Part shown: positions 15,730-21,792 of the stretch, piece after piece | Position numbering within the stretch: the stretch's first letter is position 1 | How the letters are laid out: each line of letters starts with the position of its first letter | The notes under the pieces: generated by a model | The model's input: the letters and a program-made list of their open reading frames with translations, nothing else | Told to the model about the DNA's origin: nothing | Database searches by the model: none | Assembly (NCBI GenBank): GCA_947627275.1 | Contig: CANQVK010000010.1 | Coordinates: 1 to 64,000 of the forward strand | Source: an uncultured Ruminococcus sp. | GTDB lineage: Bacteria; Bacillota; Clostridia; Oscillospirales; Ruminococcaceae | Direction of reading: 5' to 3' | Length of the DNA: 64,000 nucleotides | Position numbers and translations under genes: made by a program

Positions 15730-15912
15730 ATGCCAAGACCGAGAGCGATGCCCAAAATCAATTCAGTTGTTGTCACATACAATGGCAACAAAAAATCCTT
15801 TGAAATTTTTATGGAGTCCATGATTCTGGACTATTTGAATTCATGTAGTATAGCCAAATCTGCGCCTCCCAAATTTGTTGGTAAGGTAGAAAAAATTACG
15901 AAGTCGGCGTGA
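15730..15912 (+). CDS. Small conserved protein upstream of recombinase
   Basis: A 60-residue basic protein of unknown family, nearly identical to the relic-copy protein at 355-537. AAGGAGG lies about 9 bases before the ATG. It stands 96 bases before the recombinase start, with a hairpin between. Conservation of the frame in both copies supports a real gene. Position suggests a role in the recombination module, such as a directionality factor, but nothing in the sequence proves it. Confidence 0.65.
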   Translation: MPRPRAMPKINSVVVTYNGNKKSFEIFMESMILDYLNSCSIAKSAPPKFVGKVEKITKSA

Positions 15913-15946
15913 TTGCTGGACTTTCGGAAACGGTTGTGATATGGTT

Positions 15947-15974
15947 GTCGTAGCATCAGACAAGGTGCTGCGAC
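15947..15974 (+). promoter_or_regulatory. Hairpin ahead of recombinase gene
   Basis: GTCGTAGCA (15947-15955) pairs with TGCTGCGAC (15966-15974), nine pairs including one G-T. It corresponds to the hairpin at 572-598. The two copies differ in sequence but both pair, which suggests a structured RNA leader affecting recombinase expression. Confidence 0.6.
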
Positions 15975-16008
15975 TGCCAACTACACAAATTCAAAGGAGG
16001 TTGAAATT

Positions 16009-17592
16009 ATGAGAGCGTGGCTGTACTACAGACTTTCCCGTGACGAGGACGAGGAAATGAACAGCTTACAGAATCAGCGGCAGATACTTGTTGAATACGC
16101 TGAACAGAACGGTTACGAAATCATTGGCGAGAGTTTTGACGATAATGTTTCGGGTATGACGTTCAACAGAAAGGGCTTGGGAGAACTTGAAATTGCTGTT
16201 GATGAGGGTAAAATTGATGTTGTTCTAGTCAAAGATTTAAGCCGGCTGGGACGTCACAGAACGCAGACAGAACTGTTCATAGACCACTTACGACAGAACA
16301 ATGTCAGAGTATATTCCGTCACAGAGGGCATTGATTCAACTAACGAAAACGATGATCTGATGATTGGATTCAAGCAGATTTTCAATGATTTTTATGCTAA
16401 AGACATCAGTAAAAAGGTCAAGGCTGGAATGCGTCAGAAACAGAAAAGTAAAGGTCTGGTTCTCACGCTGCCGCTTGGTTATTACCTTGATCGCAACACA
16501 AACGAAGTAAAAATTGATGAGGATACGGCGTGGATTGTGCGTGAAGTGTTCAGTCTTTATGTTATCGGTTATGGACTGACTACCATTGCTAAAAAGATGA
16601 ATGCTGACGGTATCAGATCGCCCGATTACTACTTCAATCGGAAACTTGCCGACTGGAAACCTGATATTTCCAAGAAATACTTATGGGTACAAACCGCCGT
16701 AAAGCGCATTCTGACTAACGAACTTTACATTGGTACGATGGTAAATCACAAGACTGTGACAAGTAAGATTTACAAAACTAAAACGTTCATACCGCAGGAA
16801 GAACAGTATCGGCACGAAAACTTCTGCGAACCTATCATAGACGAAACAACTTGGAAACAGGCTCAATTTTTACTGGAACAGCGTTCTAAAATCAATCCAC
16901 GTTCGCAAAACGGTCGTAAACTTCATCGCTATGCAGGACTGATAAAATGTGCTGATTGCGGTTCGGGATTTACTGCACGAACACGAAAATGGCGTGGAAA
17001 CGAATACGTTGACTACACTTGCAATAGCTGTCACAGGTACGGAAAGGAATACTGCACTCCACACACCATAAGAGAGAATCAGCTTGACGAGCTTGTGGAA
17101 AATGAGGTGAAATCACTTAGAGATAGCATCTTGGCGGAGAGCGATAAGTACGATAAAATTGTCAGAGATTGGCTCAGAAAGAAGCCTTTGTATGAGCAAC
17201 AGATTCAGCAGAATAATGATAAAATTCTATCGCTCAGACAGCAGATTGAGGACTTGATTATTGAACGCATCGGCGATCGTGAACACGCTTCAATCTATAA
17301 CAGTATGATCGCTAAGCGTGAGGAAGAAATAGCATCCCTTGAAAAAAAGATATCGGAGCTCAAAGAATATGACAAGGTCTGCAAGCAACGAAAAGAACAC
17401 CTCAAAAATACAACTCAGGTACTTGATGAAATCTTATCAGAGGGCAAAATTTCAGATGTGAATCTCAGAATGCTTGTTAATAAAATTTTGATTCATCAAA
17501 ATGAGGATAAAAGCCTTGATATCAAATTTGAGTTAAATGGAGATTTTAACAACACATCAAACACATCTATTGAATTGGAAAATCAGTTATAA
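16009..17592 (+). CDS. Large serine recombinase (site-specific integrase)
   Basis: Protein of 527 residues. The catalytic resolvase domain has Ser10 in YYRLSRDE and arginines 79 and 82 in KDLSRLGR. The recombinase domain follows (from about 150, PLGYYLDRNTNEVKIDE), then a zinc ribbon with C314, C317, C338 and C341 and a coiled coil at about 375-450. This is the complete layout of the large serine integrases of mobile clostridial elements. It is expected to join the element's attachment site to the chromosome. The borders of this element, with a short core and inverted arms, fit that mechanism. AAGGAGG precedes the ATG and a strong terminator follows. Confidence 0.93.
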   Translation: MRAWLYYRLSRDEDEEMNSLQNQRQILVEYAEQNGYEIIGESFDDNVSGMTFNRKGLGELEIAVDEGKIDVVLVKDLSRLGRHRTQTELFIDHLRQNNVRVYSVTEGIDSTNENDDLMIGFKQIFNDFYAKDISKKVKAGMRQKQKSKGLVLTLPLGYYLDRNTNEVKIDEDTAWIVREVFSLYVIGYGLTTIAKKMNADGIRSPDYYFNRKLADWKPDISKKYLWVQTAVKRILTNELYIGTMVNHKTVTSKIYKTKTFIPQEEQYRHENFCEPIIDETTWKQAQFLLEQRSKINPRSQNGRKLHRYAGLIKCADCGSGFTARTRKWRGNEYVDYTCNSCHRYGKEYCTPHTIRENQLDELVENEVKSLRDSILAESDKYDKIVRDWLRKKPLYEQQIQQNNDKILSLRQQIEDLIIERIGDREHASIYNSMIAKREEEIASLEKKISELKEYDKVCKQRKEHLKNTTQVLDEILSEGKISDVNLRMLVNKILIHQNEDKSLDIKFELNGDFNNTSNTSIELENQL

Positions 17593-17605
17593 ATTGCATA
17601 TTAAA

Positions 17606-17637
17606 GGCTGTAAGCTACCGTTGCTTACAGCCTTTTT
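17606..17637 (+). terminator. Terminator of recombinase gene
   Basis: GGCTGTAAGC pairs perfectly with GCTTACAGCC (17623-17632) across 7 bases, followed by TTTTT. Confidence 0.9.
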
Positions 17638-17644
17638 GAAATAA

Positions 17645-18154
17645 TTAATCTTTTTTCACAAACATAGTTTCATTAGCATGTTTCAACCTTTTATCTAAAA
17701 TTCTTTCAATCATTTCTTTCTCAAATTCTTCACAATGTAATTTTTCATAATTATTAAGTGTTTTTCTTTCTTCAAATTTTTTTATAAGAAGATTTAAAAG
17801 CCAAAGCAAAAAGATGAATATTATTATACCAGATAATAGTTTTCCTATTATTCCACTCATTTTATCTAAATCGTTATCTAAATTAAAGAGAATTGAAACA
17901 ATAGTAGACGTAATTATTCCAATTATTGCAGATGTAATTAAATCTTTAGATGTTGATGTATGAAAATCTATATCATTCAACCTTGAAACCAAAGCATCCG
18001 AAGCACCTGTAAAGTTATTATAATAATTTTCAATATAATTTTGAAATTTTATACGTTTATCTTCTAAAGATGTTTTTTCACCCTCATTTATTATCTCATT
18101 TGCTTTTACTTGAATGTCTTGTGTAATGATATTTTTATTTTGTTTTTTTGACAT
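17645..18154 (-). CDS. Two-helix membrane protein of unknown function
   Basis: Protein of 169 residues. A charged N-terminal region (about 1-70) is followed by two hydrophobic segments (about 73-92, SAIIGIITSTIVSILF, and about 104-124, LLSGIIIFIFLLWLLNLLI), then a charged helical tail. I do not recognise a family. It lies between the recombinase terminator and the element's tRNA-Leu, the same slot that the GNAT gene holds next to the relic recombinase, so this slot may take variable cargo. Low-GC codon use sets it apart from the housekeeping genes. Small two-helix proteins near defence genes can be membrane effectors, but nothing here proves that. Confidence 0.6.
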   Translation of the reverse strand: MSKKQNKNIITQDIQVKANEIINEGEKTSLEDKRIKFQNYIENYYNNFTGASDALVSRLNDIDFHTSTSKDLITSAIIGIITSTIVSILFNLDNDLDKMSGIIGKLLSGIIIFIFLLWLLNLLIKKFEERKTLNNYEKLHCEEFEKEMIERILDKRLKHANETMFVKKD

Positions 18155-18199
18155 CTTATTTTTAACCTATAGAAAGAAATTTTATTATTGATACAAATA

Positions 18200-18221
18200 A
18201 AGACCCGAAATTTCGAGCCTT
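18200..18221 (-). terminator. Terminator behind element tRNA-Leu
   Basis: On the minus strand, AAGGCTCG and CGGGTCTT pair (with G-U pairs) around AAATTT, 17 bases after the tRNA CCA, followed by a short T-rich stretch. Confidence 0.5.
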
Positions 18222-18237
18222 AACTTGTAATATTTTT

Positions 18238-18324
18238 TGGTGCAGATGAAGGGACTTGAACCCATACCTCCTTGCGAAGACTAGCACCTGAAGCTAGCGC
18301 GTCTGCCTATTCCGCCACACCTGC
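18238..18324 (-). tRNA. tRNA-Leu(CAG), intact copy carried by the element
   Basis: The acceptor stem is GCAGGTG with CATCTGC and CCA is encoded. The D arm follows GGCGGAATAGGCAGACGC, the anticodon stem is CTAGC/GCTAG around loop TTCAGGT (anticodon CAG), with a long class II variable arm (TCTTCGCAAGGAGG) and a T loop TTCAAGT. It differs from the split tRNA-Leu(CAG) in both stems but reads the same codon. It lies 122 bases inside the right junction, downstream of the captured promoter of the split gene, so it can be transcribed by read-through and restore CUG decoding. Its anticodon loop also holds the ACCTGA core, so it is a possible target for another element. Confidence 0.95.
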
Positions 18325-18332
18325 ATTATTAT

Positions 18333-18362
18333 GAATCTGAAATTTTTACTCGGCTCAGATTC
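18333..18362 (-). other. Hairpin between tRNA 5' half and element tRNA
   Basis: GAATCTGA (18333-18340) and TCAGATTC (18355-18362) form a perfect 8-bp stem. An alternative stem CTCGG/CCGAG overlaps it. On the transcript from the captured promoter it comes just before the element tRNA and could guide processing. Confidence 0.4.
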
Positions 18363-18435
18363 TTTGACCGAGATGGATTTTCACAAGTTGCTCCACAAAA
18401 TATGCTGAGATGAACAGCGAAACTATTTTTACACA

Positions 18436-18452
18436 GACGTAACGCTACCTGA
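18436..18452. other. Right attachment junction (attR)
   Basis: The element arm GACGTAACGCT (18436-18446) meets the core ACCTGA (18447-18452), followed by the tRNA stem. Put end to end with the left arm (1973-1982), the two arms are inverted copies matching at 8 of 10 positions around a 7-base centre, as expected of a serine integrase attP site. Confidence 0.75.
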
Positions 18453-18485
18453 AGCCAGCGCGTCTGCCTATTCCGCCATATCCGC
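18447..18485 (-). pseudogene. 5' half of split tRNA-Leu(CAG)
   Basis: Read on the minus strand it gives GCGGATA (acceptor), the D arm with GGCGGAATAGGCAGACGC, the anticodon stem CTGGC and the loop TTCAGGT, then leaves tRNA sequence at the element border. It matches the 3' half at 1919-1972 to complete a tRNA-Leu. It keeps a consensus promoter and is likely still transcribed as a half. Confidence 0.92.
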
Positions 18486-18498
18486 ACATTACTTTAAC

Positions 18499-18527
18499 AT
18501 TATACCATAATTATAGAAGTTTGTCAA
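18499..18527 (-). promoter_or_regulatory. Consensus promoter of the split tRNA-Leu, captured by the element
   Basis: TTGACA and TATAAT on the minus strand with exactly 17 bases between them, 13 bases before the tRNA 5' end. It now reads into the element and its replacement tRNA. Confidence 0.88.
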
Positions 18528-18569
18528 TAGGGATTGAAATATTTAAAATAAAAAACTATAAGCCAATAT

Positions 18570-18597
18570 AAAAAAGCGGACAGTAGAAACCGTCCGC
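18570..18597 (-). terminator. Terminator of the CD1247-like gene
   Basis: GCGGAC and GTCCGC pair around 10 bases. On the minus strand a run of six T follows. Confidence 0.8.
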
Positions 18598-18608
18598 CAA
18601 ACAAATAG

Positions 18609-19079
18609 TTATTCCTTCTCAGTCTCAGAAGCTTCCGCAGCCTCCTCGAAGTCCTCGATCGTGAGGTCATCACAATCGAATTCAAGAAGCTCGTTGCAGT
18701 TGGGACAATTGATAGAGCCTTCCTCGATCATGCCCTCATCAATAAGAATAGTATCTCCGCAGGAGGGACAAGTAATTTCATAAAGCTCCTCGTCCTCATC
18801 GAAATCATAATCTTCCTCATCCTCAAGGCATTCATCGCAATCCTCAAGATCGCAGTCCTCATCGTAGATGTCCTCCTCGACCTGACCGAGATCCTGATCA
18901 AGAATATCGCAAAGCTCAGTTAACTCGTCAACCTGTGACTGAAGATCCTCGACATAAGCCACCAGTTCCGACATTACGTCAGACATCTGAAGAAGCGCTT
19001 TACCCTCCTTAGTGGAATTGTCGATTTCGAGACCGTCAAGCAGTCCCTGCAAGTATGACATTTTCTCAGTAAGCTTCAT
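18609..19079 (-). CDS. Acidic zinc-ribbon protein, CD1247-like
   Basis: Protein of 156 residues. The N-terminal 50 residues (KMSYLQGLLDGLEIDNSTKE) fit the CD1247 N-terminal domain found across clostridia. A coiled stretch follows, then a very acidic region rich in D, E and C (about 70-100) and a zinc ribbon with CPSCGD and CPNCNE (about 103-130). A role in binding RNA polymerase or nucleic acid is conceivable, but none is established. AGGAGG lies before the ATG. It is the first chromosomal gene right of the element and is separated from efp by 59 bases on the same strand. Confidence 0.7.
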   Translation of the reverse strand: MKLTEKMSYLQGLLDGLEIDNSTKEGKALLQMSDVMSELVAYVEDLQSQVDELTELCDILDQDLGQVEEDIYDEDCDLEDCDECLEDEEDYDFDEDEELYEITCPSCGDTILIDEGMIEEGSINCPNCNELLEFDCDDLTIEDFEEAAEASETEKE

Positions 19080-19138
19080 AACAAGCTCCCCCTCCTTTAA
19101 TTCATAAATATTAATTCAAAGTTTTAAAAAACAATGAA

Positions 19139-19696
19139 TTATGCTCTTGACATGTACTCTCCTGTACGTGTGTCAACCTGAATCTTTTCGCCCTCGTCAA
19201 TAAACAGCGGAACCTTGATTTCCGCACCTGTCTCAAGAACAGCGGGCTTTGTTGCGTTTGTAGCCGTATCGCCCTTGAAACCGGGATCGGTCTGAGTAAC
19301 CACCAGTTCAACAAAGTTGGGCGGTTCAACGCCGAAAACATTTCCCTTATAGGAAAGGATCTTGCAGATCATTTCTTCCTTAACGAATCTGAAGCTGTCG
19401 CCGAGAACAGACGCGCTGATCGGCAGCTGCTCGTAGGTTTCCATATCCATGAAATAATAAAGGTCGCCGTCATTGTAGCTGTACTGCATATCCTTTCTCT
19501 CAACAAAAGCCGTAGGGAACTTAGCTGTAGGGTTAAAGGATGTTTCAACAACTGAACCTGTGATAACGTTCTTATACTTTGTGCGCACGAACGCAGCGCC
19601 CTTTCCGGGTTTTACGTGCTGGAACTCAACTACCTGTACAACCTGTCCGTCCAGCTCAAAGGTCACGCCGTTTCTGAAATCGCCTGCTGAAATCAT
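19139..19696 (-). CDS. efp: Translation elongation factor P
   Basis: Protein of 185 residues, the normal EF-P length, with three beta-barrel domains. K32 lies in the [12 protein letters not shown] loop, the tip that in many bacteria is modified and reaches the peptidyl-transferase centre to rescue ribosomes stalled on polyproline. The C-terminal signature ([25 protein letters not shown]) is complete. ACGGAGG precedes the start. A promoter and a leader hairpin are seen upstream (19726-19820), so it can be expressed apart from pepP, with which it is commonly clustered in Firmicutes. Confidence 0.97.
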   Translation of the reverse strand: MISAGDFRNGVTFELDGQVVQVVEFQHVKPGKGAAFVRTKYKNVITGSVVETSFNPTAKFPTAFVERKDMQYSYNDGDLYYFMDMETYEQLPISASVLGDSFRFVKEEMICKILSYKGNVFGVEPPNFVELVVTQTDPGFKGDTATNATKPAVLETGAEIKVPLFIDEGEKIQVDTRTGEYMSRA

Positions 19697-19725
19697 AAAA
19701 AATACCTCCGTTATTTTAGTTAAGA

Positions 19726-19774
19726 TTAAGAGTTAAAAATCTTATAGTCGCAATCCGTACAGCTTAACTCTTAA
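19726..19774 (-). promoter_or_regulatory. Leader inverted repeat before efp
   Basis: TTAAGAGTTAA (19726-19736) and TTAACTCTTAA (19764-19774) are perfect 11-base inverted copies, 27 bases apart, between the efp promoter and start codon. Confidence 0.55.
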
Positions 19775-19791
19775 CTATAATAATATGTATT

Positions 19792-19820
19792 ATTATAACA
19801 TATTTTTAATATCTTTGCAA
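19792..19820 (-). promoter_or_regulatory. Promoter of efp
   Basis: TTGCAA and TATAAT on the minus strand with 17 bases between. Confidence 0.7.
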
Positions 19821-19837
19821 TACCTAAAATGAGATTA

Positions 19838-20905
19838 TTACAAAGATATTATATTTTTTGCACATTTTGTCAGATTTATACATCCATTTTCAGTTAAAAT
19901 GACAAAATCCTCTATACGAACGCCGAATTTCCCTGCAATATAAATTCCCGGCTCAACTGTCACAACAGCGTTGGGATTCAATACCTTTTTATAGTAAGGC
20001 GCAGCATTCGGCAGTTCGTGAATATCGAGCCCGACGCCGTGACCGAGAGCGTGACCGAAGCACTTTCCATACCCTGCTTCATCTATAATGCTTCTTGCTA
20101 TCGAATCAAGCTCCTGCCCCGTCATTCCGGCATGAGCCGCCTCTATAGCCGCACGCTGAGCCTTAAGGACAACTTCGTAGACTTCCGCCATTTCCTCAGT
20201 TGGCTGACCCACACATACAGTTCGGGTCATATCGCTGTGATAGCCGTTATATACCGCACCGAAATCCATGAGAACAAATTCTCCCTGCCGAACAGCCTTA
20301 CCTGACGGCACACCGTGCGGCATGGACGTATTTTCACCCGACAATGCAATAGTTTCAAAGGATATTCCCTCTGCCCCGTTCGCCATCATAAGACGTTCAA
20401 GCTCATGAGCTATCTCACGCTCCGTAACGCCCTCTTTAATGAAGCCGAGAATGCTTTCAAAGGCGGATTCTGCAATTTCCTGAGCTTTTTTTATACAGGC
20501 AAGCTCCTCGTCATCCTTAAACATGCGCAGGTCGTTCACCGCATTGCTCAAAGCGTCAGTATCAATAATATCGAAGCCTTTCAGCAGCTTTTTCATTTTG
20601 TTAAGGCGGCTCACCGTTACATCCTGAGCCTCTATCGCCATATTTTTAGCGTCATGAGCCAATAGCAGCTTTGCGATCTGCGGATATACCTTTTTCGCCT
20701 CAATGACTTCCGCCGCAGTTACAGTCTCACGGGCTTTCTCGATATATCTGAAATCTATAAGCAGATACGCTTTTCCCCGAAAAGCAAGCACAACGCCTGC
20801 CGAGGACTTCATTCCTGTAAAGTAACGTCTGTTTGCATCAGACGTTATGAGTACGCTGTCAACACGCTTCGGAAGCGTTTCAAAAAGTCTGTCTAATCTG
20901 TTCAT
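19838..20905 (-). CDS. pepP: Xaa-Pro aminopeptidase (M24 family)
   Basis: Protein of 355 residues. An N-terminal creatinase-like domain (about 1-125) is followed by the pita-bread metallopeptidase domain. Metal ligands are seen in LMDFGAVYNGYHSDMTRT (two Asp), GHALGHGVGLDIHE (His), VTVEPGIY (Glu) and GVRIEDFV (Glu). It removes N-terminal residues that precede proline. The start at 20905 is chosen because GGAG precedes it and it follows the aroQ stop directly. Order aroQ-pepP-efp is common in Firmicutes. Confidence 0.92.
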   Translation of the reverse strand: MNRLDRLFETLPKRVDSVLITSDANRRYFTGMKSSAGVVLAFRGKAYLLIDFRYIEKARETVTAAEVIEAKKVYPQIAKLLLAHDAKNMAIEAQDVTVSRLNKMKKLLKGFDIIDTDALSNAVNDLRMFKDDEELACIKKAQEIAESAFESILGFIKEGVTEREIAHELERLMMANGAEGISFETIALSGENTSMPHGVPSGKAVRQGEFVLMDFGAVYNGYHSDMTRTVCVGQPTEEMAEVYEVVLKAQRAAIEAAHAGMTGQELDSIARSIIDEAGYGKCFGHALGHGVGLDIHELPNAAPYYKKVLNPNAVVTVEPGIYIAGKFGVRIEDFVILTENGCINLTKCAKNIISL

Positions 20906-20906
20906 A

Positions 20907-21338
20907 TCAAAGCTCCGCCATTGCCTGTACCGCAAGATAGTAGCTCATAAAGCCAAAGCCGCATATACTGCCCCTGCAAACAGGCGCAATAACGGATTTA
21001 GACCTGAACTCCTCACGCGCGTCAATATTGCTTATATGCACTTCTATAACAGGTATTTTTATAGCCGCAATAGCGTCTCTTATGGCGTAGCTGTAGTGTG
21101 TATACGCTCCGGCATTAATGATAACGCCGTCAAAAGAGGTACGCGCGGTATGGAGCTTGTCGATAATAGCTCCCTCGTGGTTGGATTGGAATATCTCGCA
21201 TTCCAGACCATTTTCCTTTGCCCGGTCGATTATGTTGTGATTAAGTACGTCGATACCTGCGCTGCCGTATACGCCCGGTTCACGTTCGCCGAGAAGATTA
21301 AGATTCGGTCCGTGTATAACTAATATTTTTTTTATCAT
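20907..21338 (-). CDS. aroQ: 3-dehydroquinate dehydratase, type II
   Basis: Protein of 143 residues, the usual type II size. Motifs: GPNLNLLGEREPGVYG with the catalytic tyrosine near residue 24, NHEGAIIDKLH, NAGAYTHYS, VEVHISNIDAREEFR with the catalytic histidine, and GSICGFG. It makes 3-dehydroshikimate in the shikimate pathway in the cytoplasm. The downstream pepP start lies directly behind its stop codon, so the two are co-transcribed. Confidence 0.96.
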   Translation of the reverse strand: MIKKILVIHGPNLNLLGEREPGVYGSAGIDVLNHNIIDRAKENGLECEIFQSNHEGAIIDKLHTARTSFDGVIINAGAYTHYSYAIRDAIAAIKIPVIEVHISNIDAREEFRSKSVIAPVCRGSICGFGFMSYYLAVQAMAEL

Positions 21339-21407
21339 ATGGAACTCCTTAAAATTTACAGACTCTGTATATATTAAAAATTCAATATAGAAAGATACAA
21401 TGAAAAA

Positions 21408-21425
21408 GCGGACGAAGCCGTCCGC
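21408..21425 (-). terminator. Terminator behind rpsU
   Basis: GCGGACG and CGTCCGC pair around 4 bases, with A and T runs on both sides, so it can act in both directions. Confidence 0.85.
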
Positions 21426-21447
21426 TTTTAATTCATATACAGTAAGA

Positions 21448-21621
21448 TCAATACTTACGCTTACGAGCTGCCTCAGACTTCTTCTTGCGCTTTACCGAAG
21501 GCTTCTCATAATGTTCTCTCTTACGTACCTCAGCAATGACGCCGTCCTTAGCACATGATCTCTTAAATCTTTTAAGAGCCGTGTCAAGAGACTCATTCTT
21601 GCCAACGCGAACTTCTGCCAT
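21448..21621 (-). CDS. rpsU: 30S ribosomal protein S21
   Basis: Protein of 57 residues: [20 protein letters not shown] at the start and a basic tail ending RKRKY. This is the S21 signature of Firmicutes. S21 binds the 16S rRNA 3' region and supports initiation. GGGAGG lies about 10 bases before the ATG, and a terminator follows 23 bases after the stop. It is a single-gene unit between leuS and aroQ. Confidence 0.96.
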   Translation of the reverse strand: MAEVRVGKNESLDTALKRFKRSCAKDGVIAEVRKREHYEKPSVKRKKKSEAARKRKY

Positions 21622-21792
21622 CTATCATTTCCCTCCCTTGTTCAGAGGTTGCCCAAAGGAAACCCCGGGGCTATATACCAATCACTCGTAATGAGTGTTG
21701 CTAACAAATACCTCATCCGTTTACGAATATAATATTATTTTACCATACATTTACTTATATGTCAAGTACTTTTTGGGGATTTGTGAATTTCG

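Larger units (their letters stand above)
1967..18446. mobile_element. 16.5-kb integrative element in tRNA-Leu(CAG) carrying a replacement tRNA and defence genes
   Basis: The borders are set by a shared hexamer ACCTGA (1967-1972 and 18447-18452) flanked on the outside by the two halves of one tRNA-Leu gene. Inside are a large serine recombinase (16009-17592), accessory genes, a DUF927-like helicase, a sigma factor, three defence modules and an intact tRNA-Leu(CAG). No relaxase or conjugation gene is seen, so it is a non-conjugative island, perhaps mobilised or satellite-like. The size is 16,480 bp counting one core copy. Family knowledge: large serine recombinases integrate at short cores flanked by inverted arms. 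That this recombinase made this insertion is inference. Confidence 0.85.

Noticed and set aside
15572-15823. Plus-strand frame overlapping the 60-residue gene
   Set aside because: It begins inside the ribbon-helix-helix gene and lies out of frame with the conserved small protein, whose frame has the good ribosome binding site.
18238-18485. Two tandem intact tRNA-Leu genes
   Set aside because: The segment 18447-18485 ends in the anticodon loop and has no 3' half nearby. Its partner is at 1919-1972.
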